Positions 15,943 to 24,675 of a stretch of DNA of 64,000 nt are shown here, piece after piece. The notes under the pieces are model-generated. The model had not been told where the DNA came from. It did no database searches and saw nothing but the letters and a program-made list of their open reading frames with translations. Each line of letters starts with the position of its first letter. Within the stretch, counting starts at the first letter, position 1. A program made the translations under genes and the position numbers. The DNA is from Aminipila butyrica (GTDB taxonomy: Bacteria > Bacillota > Clostridia > Peptostreptococcales > Anaerovoracaceae). The DNA is taken from positions 1-64,000 of the forward strand of contig NZ_CP048649.1 of assembly GCF_010669305.1 (NCBI RefSeq), read 5' to 3'.

Positions 15943-16117
15943 CACCACTTGTCCAACCTTTTGTTTTATGCCATTCGATATTGTTCCGAGGATCACCTTC
16001 GCAGCTTCCGGTTCTTACACAATCTTCTACCTCTCGCGTAATCCCTTCTCGTGTCATAGTTTTGGCATTGGCTTGATACTCCCCTGTGCTCATACTTTTT
16101 AACAGCATCCTACTCAC
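15926..16117 (-). CDS. Small hypothetical phage protein
   Basis: 63 codons starting at GTG (or 60 from the ATG at 16108), overlapping the stop of the preceding gene. It contains SMSTGEYQANAKTMTREGIT and ends in WTSGDDNAD. It may be a true small gene, given the tight overlaps on both sides, or a fragment. Confidence 0.35.
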   Translation of the reverse strand: MSRMLLKSMSTGEYQANAKTMTREGITREVEDCVRTGSCEGDPRNNIEWHKTKGWTSGDDNAD

Positions 16118-16742
16118 TCAATCCACTTCCTCTCTTTGCTCCTGCAATGAAATAATCAATTGTTTCTGTTTCAAAGTCACAGCCCACAATCTTGGAAAGC
16201 TTAATTAGGCCTTCGGTAGCAGCCGAAACGCTGTAACTACCAACATCTTTTACACCAAGCTCAAAGTTCAAACCAATAGTGTCAGCATAGAAATCAACAC
16301 CATTCCCCACGAGACTATCAGTGTCTTTTGTCAGCCGATATGGTTCGGTACCATCATAAAGGCCGTTTTTCGTAAGGGCTTTGGAAAGTACCGACATACT
16401 GATGAAATCTCCCTGAAACTGTTCTATCATTGTCTTAGATGGCTGAATCCCCATCTGAATCAATGACAGCGTGCTCGCAAGTATCGGCTCATTTGCATTC
16501 TTCCAAACATCATGAGCTGCGTTAAGTTTGGACCTTAACTCTCCCAAGTTACTGCTAAAAGTCTCAAGTATGTCCGCTTTGACTTTATTAGTCGATGCGG
16601 TAAGCTCAGCTTTTTTCTGGCTTCTGTAGGCTTCACTGATATTCTGGTCTGTTAGAATCTTTTTCAGCTCTACATTATAGTCCTGTTTAATCTTCCTTGA
16701 TTTTTCTATGGCTTCTTTTAAAGCCGTGAAATTTTTCTGCAT
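16110..16742 (-). CDS. Hypothetical phage protein after the small terminase
   Basis: About 210 residues. The N-terminal 90 residues form a long charged helix (NFTALKEAIEKSRKIKQDYN and following), and the remainder is mixed. The start at the MQKNF methionine follows an A/G-rich tract. It occupies the position where the large terminase would be expected, but is too short and has no Walker motifs. I do not recognise it. Confidence 0.5.
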   Translation of the reverse strand: MQKNFTALKEAIEKSRKIKQDYNVELKKILTDQNISEAYRSQKKAELTASTNKVKADILETFSSNLGELRSKLNAAHDVWKNANEPILASTLSLIQMGIQPSKTMIEQFQGDFISMSVLSKALTKNGLYDGTEPYRLTKDTDSLVGNGVDFYADTIGLNFELGVKDVGSYSVSAATEGLIKLSKIVGCDFETETIDYFIAGAKRGSGLSE

Positions 16743-16776
16743 TTTTTCTTTTCCTTTCTCTTTCTGTAATGAAGGC

Positions 16777-17286
16777 TTATTCGTCAAGCCCTTCACCACC
16801 AATCTGGCTTATGATATCGTCAAATTTCTGTGTACTTTCAATGTTAACATCAAAATTGTCTGTAAATAATCTGTACCTTTTGCCTAGCAGCTCCGCCGCC
16901 TTGTTTGCATCTACCAGCCTTGCCGGAATCTCTACTGTCTTCGGAACTTCCGTTTTGACCGTCTGTTTTCTCATGGTGCCGTTTTCATCAGGCACATATT
17001 TTGATTGTTCTTCTTTTATGGTAACAACGATGTTCTCCTTATGTTCACGCCGCATGACCGCCGTTAAGTATTCCATGATTTCTGTAGCAACTGCAATTCT
17101 ATCCGATGCAATTTCAGAAAGCTTCTCGTTTATCAAATCCCCAAGTTTTGATAGGTTTTCTGACCCTATATTTTGATATGCCCTATCACTCTTGGCGTTA
17201 TATCCTGCCTTCTTGGCTGCCTCTGTAGCATTGCCAATCTCTATGTAATAGTCAATAAAGCGTTTTTGTTTCTCTGTCAGTATCAC
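16777..17286 (-). CDS. Phage terminase small subunit
   Basis: 169 residues. The start MILTEKQKRFIDYYIEIGNA with TEAAKKAGYNAKSDRAYQNI is the DNA-binding helix-turn-helix of Terminase_2 proteins, followed by helices that form the oligomer and a C-terminal segment containing DANKAAELLGKRYRLF. The protein recognises the packaging site and hands DNA to the large subunit, which is missing here. A small terminase without its partner is what phage satellites use to redirect packaging, though it may equally reflect decay. Confidence 0.85.
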   Translation of the reverse strand: MILTEKQKRFIDYYIEIGNATEAAKKAGYNAKSDRAYQNIGSENLSKLGDLINEKLSEIASDRIAVATEIMEYLTAVMRREHKENIVVTIKEEQSKYVPDENGTMRKQTVKTEVPKTVEIPARLVDANKAAELLGKRYRLFTDNFDVNIESTQKFDDIISQIGGEGLDE

Positions 17287-17422
17287 AATACACCTCCTTT
17301 CTGAAAATAAAAAAGCGCAAGAACAACTGATGTGTCTCAGTCATTCCCGCGCCTAAATTTACCGGCTTCCATCATTTTTTGATGGGGTACTATCTTTTTA
17401 TTTTATTATATCACATAAACCC

Positions 17423-17611
17423 TTATATTTCAATGCTTGCACCAGTTATTTTTTGTGAAATCCCTTTAATTTTTGCTGTAATATATGCTTTTGAAAAGGG
17501 CTTTTCAGCTTGATTTCCTTTTATACTTTTAGCCTCTAATACCGGGTCAAGAGCGGCTAGAATAATCCGCTTTTCTTCCGGCGTTTCATATGATATTTTT
17601 ATTTTAACCAT
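17423..17611 (-). CDS. Small conserved prophage protein
   Basis: 62 residues starting MVKIKISYETPEEKRIILAA with AAAGGA upstream. Similar short proteins are common before the packaging genes in clostridial prophages; no function is known to me. Confidence 0.55.
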   Translation of the reverse strand: MVKIKISYETPEEKRIILAALDPVLEAKSIKGNQAEKPFSKAYITAKIKGISQKITGASIEI

Positions 17612-17824
17612 AAGCTTACGTTCCTTTCTCTTTGCGTAACCTAACTACGCAAAATTGTGCTGTAATAAATCTTAGGCTAAGGTTGCCCTTTGTGCGCATA
17701 AAATATCCAGCATTTTATGCACACCTTCTGCACTGCATTACCAAATCAAGGGTCTGTCCAAAATGCTGCCGTCATTCCAGGCTCAATGCAAATTTCCGCT
17801 CAATTATTGTGTCATTACTTGATT
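17612..17824. other. Non-coding or decayed region before the packaging genes
   Basis: The reverse strand contains a possible decayed small gene (MQCRRCA, stop, then NAGYFMRTKGNLSLRFITAQ in frame) ending at a TAA that overlaps the leader of the next gene. Its two cysteines and position resemble a small zinc-binding phage regulator, but the match is too weak to name. Confidence 0.25.
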
Positions 17825-18373
17825 TTAGATTGCACAACTGATAGAATCATCTTGTTGAGGGAGTGATTCTATCACTCTGGCCACTGAGATTTGCTTTGAA
17901 TAAAAGCTTTCTTGGTGGCCTCTTATTTTAATGCATGCATCCATTAGTAGGTCTACAAACTCGGGGACCTTATCAATATTTTTGCAACAATATTTCCCCT
18001 TTTCAATCTCCGTCTGTACTGTTTTTCTCAATTCCTCGATTTCTTCAACTGGCATTGATGAAATATCCTTACAAAGGCTAGATACTCTTAGGGCAGTTTC
18101 ACCTATTCCTATAATTTGAATTGCCTTCAGTTCATCCTTAGGGCTGCGAGCTCCTTCATTTGCTTGTTTAGTTTTGGAAATTTGACCTATAGCTGCCTTT
18201 TTCTTTGCCCTCAATTCTTGTAGCGTGCGGATACGTCCTAAATTGTAAGCTTCTATCATGCAAATAGCTATATCTCTATTCCCGCTCTTATTTACAATCT
18301 GTCTCAATATATCCATTACATCATGGTGAGGAATAAATTGTTCTCTCAGTATTTCTAAAATCGGCTTATTCAT
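17825..18373 (-). CDS. Hypothetical phage protein, 182 residues
   Basis: A soluble helical protein (start MNKPILEILREQFIPHHDVM) with a Lys-rich central linker. It lies in the late-early region between replication and packaging genes, where phages often encode transcription or recombination accessory proteins. No recognisable motif. Confidence 0.5.
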   Translation of the reverse strand: MNKPILEILREQFIPHHDVMDILRQIVNKSGNRDIAICMIEAYNLGRIRTLQELRAKKKAAIGQISKTKQANEGARSPKDELKAIQIIGIGETALRVSSLCKDISSMPVEEIEELRKTVQTEIEKGKYCCKNIDKVPEFVDLLMDACIKIRGHQESFYSKQISVARVIESLPQQDDSISCAI

Positions 18374-18395
18374 TATTCATATACTCCTTCCTAAA

Positions 18396-18638
18396 CTAAA
18401 TGCAACCCGCATCCTGAGGCATATAATATATTTTCCGTTCTCCATTTACCAAGTTTTCTTGCAGCTCTCTAAAAACACTCTTAAACTGTTTTTCATTTCT
18501 ATAATGTGCAACTTTATATGATTGCCTATTCTCAGGGTAAAAAACGGTTATAATATGTACTCCTTTTCCTTCATCATAATTGTTGCCTATCGCCTTACAT
18601 GGCATTATTGCCTTTCCGTCCTGTGTTTGTATATACAT
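18396..18638 (-). CDS. Small hypothetical phage protein, 80 residues
   Basis: AGAGGTGAG precedes the start. The protein (MYIQTQDGKAIMPCKAIGNN onward) looks like a compact beta-rich domain ending in an Ile-Tyr-Tyr-Met segment. No family recognised; it is tightly placed in the early gene cluster. Confidence 0.5.
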   Translation of the reverse strand: MYIQTQDGKAIMPCKAIGNNYDEGKGVHIITVFYPENRQSYKVAHYRNEKQFKSVFRELQENLVNGERKIYYMPQDAGCI

Positions 18639-18653
18639 TTATCTCACCTCTTT

Positions 18654-18806
18654 CTATTTTCCATAGCTAATAAGTATTAAATTTCCTAAATGAACTTCTG
18701 CATTTCTAAAATAAACATTAGTTTCAACTGAATAAAACCCAGCTACCAGATCACCAAGTTTGTCTGTATGTACCACACTAATTATGCGATTTGTTCGCTT
18801 TAACAT
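18654..18806 (-). CDS. Very small phage gene, 50 residues
   Basis: AGGAGG lies 6 bases before ATG 18806. The 50-residue peptide starts MLKRTNRIISVVHTDKLGDL and ends NLILISYGK at TAG 18654-18656. It lies directly upstream of, and is of similar type to, the 80-residue gene. The strong ribosome-binding site is the main support. Confidence 0.5.
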   Translation of the reverse strand: MLKRTNRIISVVHTDKLGDLVAGFYSVETNVYFRNAEVHLGNLILISYGK

Positions 18807-18892
18807 TTTTAACCTCCTATCTTTATCTTGTATATAAAAACTGTTACACTCTACGCCTTTATATACTCAAATCCGCACCCTAAAAATATATC

Positions 18893-20068
18893 TTACATTT
18901 CCTCCCTCAATGAGAACTTGTCACTTTGATAAATTGCATCAATGACTACATCTTTTTGTCCGTTTCTTTGTTTTCTCACAAGTATTTGCATAGGAACTTT
19001 AAAATCATGGTCCATTTCTCCATTTTGATGTAGCATAATCACATTATCCGCATCTTCTTCAATGCTGCCAGATTCTTTTAGATCCGCTAATGTCGGTACT
19101 CTACCCTGCGAATCCCTGTTAATCTGTGCTAAAAGAATAATAGGTTTTTTGTGTTTCATAGTTAGTGTCTTACAAGTGCTAGTCATGTGCGAGAACCGTT
19201 CTCTTATGCTATTAAAATGCTTATACTCTTTCAGTTGAGTTAGTTGGTCTATAACTATAAAATCAGACTTATAATACTCTATGTATTTTTCTATATCTGA
19301 TAGATAGCCTACATTCTCAATTACTTTCAGATTCCTTTCAATTCTCTTAAAAGCACTTAGCCATGTTTCTAATTTATCGTATTCGTCTTTACTCATTTTT
19401 CCTGGAGCTTTCAAGTGCTCATGCACTATGTCAGTATCCTTACAAACTAATCTTTCAACTAACTGAGTTGCTGACATTTCCAGTGGAAAAAATAATACAT
19501 TCTTGCCTTTAAGCGCTGCTTTAAATGCTATTTGTAATGCAAAAGCTGTTTTCCCAATGCTTGGCCTCGCTGCTATCACTGTAAGTTCCTCCCCCCTTAT
19601 GCCCCCTGTGATATAGTCAAGTCTTGGTATCCCATATTTAATTGATTCGTCAGCCATAAGCCTGTTTTCTATTTCTGACCAATAAAGTTTTGAAAGTTCT
19701 GCGGGCTGCTTTATCTCAGTATTGCTTAACTTCTCAATCTCTTTATTAATTCGATCAATTTGAGTTACAATATCATCTGGTGAGTTCTTAAGAGCTTCCA
19801 GCATATTTCTTATCTGATATTGCCTTATGAACTTATATGCAGATTCATATAAAGAAGGCATGTATTGAGAAGTGATATTTGCTATTTCTACTATAGAGCA
19901 ATTAGCTTTATTGGCCACTGTCACCATGTCAATTTTTTCTGATCCACGTATCGCCTTAAACACATCACAATAAACTGAAAAATAACTAAAATCTTTTATA
20001 TGATCTTTGTGATAGCCTAACAACCAAGCACCTAACAACTGACACTCGCATTCTTTTATATCAATCAT
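18893..20068 (-). CDS. DnaB-like replicative helicase of the prophage
   Basis: 391 residues. A shortened N-terminal domain is followed by a RecA-type helicase domain with Walker A in IAARPSIGKTAFAL, Walker B in FIVIDQLTQL, and the late motif ILLAQINRDSQGR with LADLKESGSIEEDADNVIML, all typical of DnaB. It unwinds DNA as a hexamer ahead of the replication fork. It overlaps the upstream replication gene by 4 bases, forming a replication module. Confidence 0.85.
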   Translation of the reverse strand: MIDIKECECQLLGAWLLGYHKDHIKDFSYFSVYCDVFKAIRGSEKIDMVTVANKANCSIVEIANITSQYMPSLYESAYKFIRQYQIRNMLEALKNSPDDIVTQIDRINKEIEKLSNTEIKQPAELSKLYWSEIENRLMADESIKYGIPRLDYITGGIRGEELTVIAARPSIGKTAFALQIAFKAALKGKNVLFFPLEMSATQLVERLVCKDTDIVHEHLKAPGKMSKDEYDKLETWLSAFKRIERNLKVIENVGYLSDIEKYIEYYKSDFIVIDQLTQLKEYKHFNSIRERFSHMTSTCKTLTMKHKKPIILLAQINRDSQGRVPTLADLKESGSIEEDADNVIMLHQNGEMDHDFKVPMQILVRKQRNGQKDVVIDAIYQSDKFSLREEM

Positions 20069-20730
20069 CTTATTTCTATCCTCCTTAATCCTGTGCTCTC
20101 TTTAGGCTTGTCCTCGCAATTCTCGTCCAAGTAGTCTATGTACCCGCAATTAAGGAATGTACTACCATGTTTCCAATATTTACGCTCTGTCTTTTCTGCT
20201 TCTTGCTCTTTTACATATCGGCTTATTGCTCTTGTCATTTCTTCTAAGCCAATAGAGTAAAGTTTTTTCTTTTGCGTATCGGATATAGAGGCTTTACCTT
20301 TTTTTATCGGGTATAGTTGCCATATCTGTTTAAAAAAATCCTCTATATCTTTCTTGCTTGATTTATTATCATTATTATTAATATCATTATCATTAACATT
20401 ATCATTATCAGCTTGATTTGCTTGGTTTTGTTTAGCAAAAGTAGCATTTGCCTGATTTGCTTGCTTTTGCTTAGCACTCTCTATACCACCTTTTCGCCCT
20501 GCTTCAGCTCGTTTCTTAACTATGCCTTGATACTTCTCTGTATCTCTATCTAAGTTGGCCTTTATAAAGCTAAACGCCATCATGGCCATACCATCAAGCG
20601 GTGGTACTCTGTCGGTCTGTACATATTGGAATATAGCCATTATGAGACTACCTTGTTCGCCAGGAGATAGCAGCTTAAATTGTTCCTCATATGTTGTATA
20701 CAGTACGAATGATTTTTTCTTTTCTTCCAC
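20065..20730 (-). CDS. DUF6291-like phage replication protein
   Basis: 221 residues. The N-terminal part (SFVLYTTYEEQFKLLSPGEQ, then GSLIMAIFQYVQT) resembles the DUF6291 domain found in phage replisome-organiser proteins. A low-complexity Gln/Asn/Asp linker at about 90-125 separates it from a C-terminal domain with KQIWQLYPIKKGKA and KYWKHGSTFLNCGYIDYL, seen in DnaD/helicase-loader-type proteins. Coupled to the helicase by a stop-start overlap, it probably loads the helicase at the element origin. Confidence 0.7.
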   Translation of the reverse strand: MEEKKKSFVLYTTYEEQFKLLSPGEQGSLIMAIFQYVQTDRVPPLDGMAMMAFSFIKANLDRDTEKYQGIVKKRAEAGRKGGIESAKQKQANQANATFAKQNQANQADNDNVNDNDINNNDNKSSKKDIEDFFKQIWQLYPIKKGKASISDTQKKKLYSIGLEEMTRAISRYVKEQEAEKTERKYWKHGSTFLNCGYIDYLDENCEDKPKESTGLRRIEIR

Positions 20731-20788
20731 TGTTCACCACCTCATCAGTACAAACTGCACACATTTTTGGATTGTATTTTTAATTTCA

Positions 20789-20989
20789 TCAATACACCTC
20801 CCTGACCTCATCATCAACTGGATAATGTTCAAAAAAAGCTCTCTTAGAGACTTTACCTGCAACCGTAATAAATCCATTAGCCTTAAGTTCCCTATTAACT
20901 GTATTTATAAATTGATATGCTTTTGCTTCCTTTACTCCAGTAATCTCCATAACTTCTTTACATGTAAGATAACTTTTTTTCACAATCAT
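20789..20989 (-). CDS. Excisionase-like small DNA-binding protein (DUF3173-like)
   Basis: 66 residues with a helix-turn-helix at LTCKEVMEITGVKEAKAYQF, like DUF3173 or ICE excisionase proteins. It overlaps the Cro-like gene by 4 bases and is in the early operon. Directionality control for excision is likely, though a replication role cannot be excluded. Confidence 0.6.
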   Translation of the reverse strand: MIVKKSYLTCKEVMEITGVKEAKAYQFINTVNRELKANGFITVAGKVSKRAFFEHYPVDDEVREVY

Positions 20990-21186
20990 ACCTCCTTTAA
21001 TAAAATTTGTTCTACTGGTACATTTAATACTTTTGCAACACGACCTAAAGTTTTCGGTCTTACTCCCCTACCCGCTATTACGTTATTCAACGTTGGGCGA
21101 GGCATTTCACATACTTTTGCTAGGTCCTCTGTATTCATGCAAGCATTTGCCATTGCCAGTTTTAATTTTTCTTTATTTGCTTTCAC
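20986..21186 (-). CDS. Cro-like helix-turn-helix regulator
   Basis: 66 residues from a GTG start 7 bases after GGAGG; an upstream in-frame ATG at 21213 is less likely because it has no Shine-Dalgarno. The HTH_3-type domain includes NTEDLAKVCEMPRPTLNNVI. It is the first gene of the leftward early operon, divergent from the CI-like repressor. Confidence 0.7.
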   Translation of the reverse strand: MKANKEKLKLAMANACMNTEDLAKVCEMPRPTLNNVIAGRGVRPKTLGRVAKVLNVPVEQILLKEV

Positions 21187-21213
21187 ATTCACACCTCCTT
21201 TTTTTGCATTCAT

Positions 21214-21327
21214 TTCGATTGTGTTTTTATATTATCACAATCTATACGAATGTGTCAATATGGTTTTTACATTCTTTTTGATTGTGTTTTTTTTTAACTT
21301 ATGATAAACTGTGTGTGAGGTGATGTT
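21214..21327. promoter_or_regulatory. Divergent lytic/lysogenic control region with repeated operators
   Basis: GATTGTGTTTTT occurs twice in the same orientation (21217-21228 and 21280-21291), and a third, inverted half lies at TTATCACAATC (21232-21242), pairing with the first as GATTGTG...CACAATC. Leftward TTGACA (21258-21253) with a -10 near TAATAT, and rightward TTGATT with TATGAT, both overlap these motifs. This is the expected architecture of a CI/Cro switch. Confidence 0.65.
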
Positions 21328-21714
21328 ATGCAGACTACCACAATAGGAAAGAATATACAGAGATTTAGAAAAAAGAAAAAACTTACTCAAAAAAGGCTCG
21401 CTGAAATAACAGGATTGGCTACTGGAACTATTCAGCAATACGAATTAGATAAGAGGCAACCTAATATGAAAATTCTCCATAAGATTGCTGATACACTTGA
21501 TGTAACTGTTAGTGATCTTATATGGCAGGGGGAAGGCAAGGCCCCTGAACCGGGGAAATATATAGATACACCCCCTTACGGTTCTAGGGTACGAACAGAA
21601 AAAGACGAACTGAATTTGTTTTTTGACGAATTAAATGGAATAGGTCAAACTGAAGCAGTTAAGCGAGTAAAGGAATTAACTTTCATAGACGAATATGTGA
21701 AAAAAGAGAAATAG
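21328..21714 (+). CDS. CI-like phage repressor
   Basis: 128 residues; GAGGTGA precedes the start. The N-terminal HTH_3 domain reads NIQRFRKKKKLTQKRLAEIT then GLATGTIQQYELDKRQPNMK. There is no LexA-like autoprotease Ser-Lys dyad visible, so induction may depend on another factor. It is divergent from the Cro-like gene and just upstream of the integrase. Confidence 0.75.
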   Translation: MQTTTIGKNIQRFRKKKKLTQKRLAEITGLATGTIQQYELDKRQPNMKILHKIADTLDVTVSDLIWQGEGKAPEPGKYIDTPPYGSRVRTEKDELNLFFDELNGIGQTEAVKRVKELTFIDEYVKKEK

Positions 21715-21723
21715 AAAACAAAA

Positions 21724-21745
21724 CGCTCCGGCTGCAACCGGAGCG
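21724..21745. terminator. Hairpin after the repressor gene
   Basis: CGCTCCGG-CTGCAA-CCGGAGCG, a perfect 8-bp GC-rich stem. The rightward side has no clear T-run; the leftward side is followed by TTTTGTTTTC, so it may block transcription more in that direction. Confidence 0.5.
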
Positions 21746-21845
21746 AATGTTATAAACAGGTCGTAATGGTACAACCAAATTCAACAATTAATTGTATCAT
21801 ATTGCGACCTCTATTTTCAATACAAATGAAAGAGGGGTTATTTTT

Positions 21846-22895
21846 ATGCCATCATATAAAAATGAGAATAATAATACTTGGTTCTGCAAGTTCTACTACA
21901 AAGACTGGCAAGGCAACCAACAACAAAAAAAGAAATCTGGTTTCAGGACAAAAAAAGAAGCACAAGCCTGGGAACGTTCTTTTCTGGATAAACATGCAGC
22001 AAATCCAGATATGCTTTTCAACGCCCTTGTAGAGTTGTACCTTGAAGATATGAGCAACCGCCTTAAGGATTCCACTTTAGACCATAAACGTATTGTCTTT
22101 AAGTATCATATACTCCCGTTCTTTAAGAATATGCCCATAAATGAGATTACGCCAGCCACCATTCGAAACTGGCAAAACGAACTAATAAAAAAAGGGCTGG
22201 CCGAGACATCGTTAAGCAGTTATAATTCGCAGTTTTCTGCGGTTATGAACTATGCAATGAAATACTATCAGCTTCCGGCAAACCCTGTCCGAACAGCCGG
22301 ATCAATCGGCAAATCCCGCGCTGCATCAATGGATTTCTGGACACAGACAGAGTTTAATGCTTTCATACAATACTGCACAGCCCCCTATGATACCATATTT
22401 AAAACGCTTTATTACACTGGTATGCGTATTGGTGAGCTTATGGCTCTAACGTGGGGGGATGTGGATTTTAAAGCTGGTACGATAGCTATTAGTAAGACTT
22501 ATGCCTGGACGAGCAAGGGCTATCAGATTCATGCCCCAAAAACACCCAAAAGTAAACGTGTAATTTATATTCCTCCCTTTCTTTGTGATGAGCTAAAAAA
22601 GTATCAGGAAAAGCTTTACAGTAGCTGTGCCGATGAAACAGTCTTTCATAGCCCTAGAAGCTCCCTTGACAGGAAAATGGCCGCCATCTGTACAGAATCA
22701 AAAGTAAAAAAAATAAGGCTGCATGACCTTAGGCATAGTCACGCAAGCCTATTAATTGAACTTGGATTTTCTCCGCTACTCATAGCTGATCGCTTAGGTC
22801 ACGAGAAGGTTGAAACGACCCTAAACACATATAGCCACCTGTACCCAAATAAACAATCTGAAGTAGTTGAGAAATTGCAGTCTTTACAAATATAG
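21846..22895 (+). CDS. Phage tyrosine integrase
   Basis: 349 residues from the MPSYK methionine, chosen because AGAGGGG precedes it. It has an N-terminal arm-binding region (WFCKFYYKDWQGNQQQKKKS), a core-binding SAM-like domain, and a catalytic domain with Arg194 (GMRIGELMAL), His293-x-x-Arg296 (HDLRHSHASLL), the LGHEKVETTLNTYSHL box and nucleophile Tyr329. It catalyses insertion and excision of the element between the att repeats; attR lies 59 bp after the stop. Confidence 0.92.
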   Translation: MPSYKNENNNTWFCKFYYKDWQGNQQQKKKSGFRTKKEAQAWERSFLDKHAANPDMLFNALVELYLEDMSNRLKDSTLDHKRIVFKYHILPFFKNMPINEITPATIRNWQNELIKKGLAETSLSSYNSQFSAVMNYAMKYYQLPANPVRTAGSIGKSRAASMDFWTQTEFNAFIQYCTAPYDTIFKTLYYTGMRIGELMALTWGDVDFKAGTIAISKTYAWTSKGYQIHAPKTPKSKRVIYIPPFLCDELKKYQEKLYSSCADETVFHSPRSSLDRKMAAICTESKVKKIRLHDLRHSHASLLIELGFSPLLIADRLGHEKVETTLNTYSHLYPNKQSEVVEKLQSLQI

Positions 22896-22953
22896 TACCT
22901 TTTTAGTACTTTTTCCATTTGAATAACCCCTATAATCTTTGATATTTCAGCAC

Positions 22954-22985
22954 TTATAGCAACATCCGATCATTATCAATTTCAA
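22954..22985. repeat. attR core repeat, overlapping the 3' end of the ABC ATPase gene
   Basis: 32 bp identical to 10129-10160 except for one base. The ABC ATPase stop codon lies inside it, so the insertion keeps the host gene whole. Confidence 0.8.
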
Positions 22986-23727
22986 ACTGTTCAATCAGCT
23001 TTTCTACAGTTATTTCCTTTCGTGCCTCTCCCGATATGTCCATAACAATGCGACCTTCTTTCATCAGAATGGTTCGGTTGCCATGCTCTAACGCTGCTTT
23101 CATGTTATGGGTAATCATCATCGTACACAACTTCTCTTCCCTAGAGAAGAAATCTGTCAGTTCTAAGACCTTAGCTGCTGCACCCGGGTCTAACGCCGCC
23201 GTATGCTCATCCAGCAGCAGCAGTTTAGGCTTCGACATAACGGCCATAAATAAAGTCAGCGCCTGCCGTTGTCCTCCAGACAACAACTTGGCCTTCTGCT
23301 TCATTCGATCCTCCAGACCCATGCCCAGCAGCGCCAGCTTTTCTTGAAACAATTCCCGCTGCTTTCTGTTAATGCCCGCCTGGAGCCCGTGAAGCAAGTT
23401 TTTATGATAAGCGATGGAAAGGTTTTCTTCGATAGTCATATCGAAGGCGGTACCCTTCAACGGGTCCTGAAATACCCGGCCGATAACCCGGGACCGCTTA
23501 AACTCCGACTGACCGCTGATATCCTTTCCATCCAGGATAACTTTTCCCGAATCTGCCGGAAAAACTCCGGATATGCAGTTCATCAGCGTGGATTTCCCCG
23601 CTCCATTGCTGCCGATAACCGTAACAAAATCTCCCCGTTCCAGATGCAGACTCAAATTGTCTATAGCTACCTTCTCATTGATAGTCCCCCGGCCAAAGGT
23701 CTTGTGCAACTTTTCTATTCTCAGCAT
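22954..23727 (-). CDS. ABC transporter ATPase of a tryptophan-type importer
   Basis: 257 residues with Walker A GSNGAGKST, Q-loop region RVFQDPLKGTAFDMTIEENL, signature LSGGQRQALTLFMAVMSKPK, Walker B LLLLDEHTAALDP and the switch His in MMITHN. The sequence fits the ATPase of the ABC_sub_bind/TrpXYZ-type uptake systems. It is the third gene of the operon (4-bp gap to the permease). The last codons are part of the prophage att site. Confidence 0.88.
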   Translation of the reverse strand: MLRIEKLHKTFGRGTINEKVAIDNLSLHLERGDFVTVIGSNGAGKSTLMNCISGVFPADSGKVILDGKDISGQSEFKRSRVIGRVFQDPLKGTAFDMTIEENLSIAYHKNLLHGLQAGINRKQRELFQEKLALLGMGLEDRMKQKAKLLSGGQRQALTLFMAVMSKPKLLLLDEHTAALDPGAAAKVLELTDFFSREEKLCTMMITHNMKAALEHGNRTILMKEGRIVMDISGEARKEITVEKLIEQFEIDNDRMLL

Positions 23728-23730
23728 TTC

Positions 23731-24633
23731 TCAACCCTCCTTCTTTCCCATGGATAGCTTAAAGGGAAAGCTTTCACTAAAGGTACCCACCGCTAGTGCC
23801 GCCACCACGATAATGGCCGATATCAGCTTTAAATCGCTGGTTGGCAGCCCGATGGCCAAGGCCTGAGCAATAATCAAGCGATACGCAATAGCTCCTAGAG
23901 ACACGGCCACCAACCGCCGCAACAGCGATTTCGTGCCAAAGATAGCCTCTCCGATAATAACCGATGCCAGACCGATGACCACCATACCCGTACCCATCGT
24001 CACATCCGCAAAAGACTGATACTGCGCCAGCATACCTCCTGCCAAAGCCACGAACCCATTGGAAAGAGCCAACCCCAAGACCTTCATTCCCTCGCTGTTG
24101 ATGGCATAAGCCCGAACCATCTCCTCATTGTCCCCTGTAGCCCGCAATGCAAAGCCCAACCGGGTCTTGAGAAAAAAGTAAAAGAGAGCAATGATGGCTG
24201 CCAAACTGATAGTTCCTACAATCAGAGCGGAGTAATTCTCTGGCAGCACCGCCTGCGCTGATTTATACAGTGTCTCGCTCTGCATCAATGCTACGTTGGG
24301 CTTACTGCCCATAATTCGGAGGTTGATGGAATACAGTCCCAGCATGACCAGGATTCCCGCCAAAAGAGGCTGAATCTTCAATTTTGTATTCAGTAACGCC
24401 GTCACAGCCCCTGCCATGAAGCCGCATAAAAAGGCTAACAGCAACCCCAGAAGTGGATGTCCCCCCATGCTGCATATTACCGCGGAGGCGGCAGCCCCAG
24501 TAACGACACTGCCATCCACTGTCAAGTCAGGAGTATTTAAGGTTCTAAAGGAGAGAAATACTCCCAATGCTAAGATCGCGTAAATTAGTCCCTGTTCCAG
24601 GGAACCCAGAAATGCTGGAAATGTCAATAACAT
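23731..24633 (-). CDS. ABC transporter permease of a tryptophan-type importer
   Basis: About 300 residues of BPD_transp_2 (LivH-like) type with 8-9 hydrophobic segments, including FPAFLGSLEQGLIYAILALG and FRTLNTPDLTVDGSVVTGAA, a motif shared by permeases of this importer group. The ATG at 24633 follows GGAGG by 5 bases. It works with the lipoprotein encoded upstream and the ATPase downstream. Confidence 0.88.
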   Translation of the reverse strand: MLLTFPAFLGSLEQGLIYAILALGVFLSFRTLNTPDLTVDGSVVTGAAASAVICSMGGHPLLGLLLAFLCGFMAGAVTALLNTKLKIQPLLAGILVMLGLYSINLRIMGSKPNVALMQSETLYKSAQAVLPENYSALIVGTISLAAIIALFYFFLKTRLGFALRATGDNEEMVRAYAINSEGMKVLGLALSNGFVALAGGMLAQYQSFADVTMGTGMVVIGLASVIIGEAIFGTKSLLRRLVAVSLGAIAYRLIIAQALAIGLPTSDLKLISAIIVVAALAVGTFSESFPFKLSMGKKEG

Positions 24634-24675
24634 AATGTCCTCCAAGTGTAACCAAACACGGTGTCCGTCAAATTT

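Larger units (their letters stand above)
10129..22985. mobile_element. Degenerate prophage or phage satellite, 12.9 kb
   Basis: The element is bounded by 32-bp direct repeats and carries an integrase at the right end, a divergent repressor/Cro pair, an excisionase-like gene, replication genes (DUF6291-like and DnaB-like), several small early genes, a small terminase, and part of a siphovirus tail module (chaperone-like, Gp15, tape measure). I find no large terminase, portal, major capsid, distal tail, holin or endolysin. It could be a decayed prophage or a satellite depending on a helper. Integration in the 3' end of the ABC ATPase gene preserves the host stop codon. Confidence 0.8.

Noticed and set aside
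21792..21845. Upstream integrase start
   Set aside because: The Met at 21846 has AGAGGGG in front and begins the normal integrase N-terminus; the upstream part has no site.
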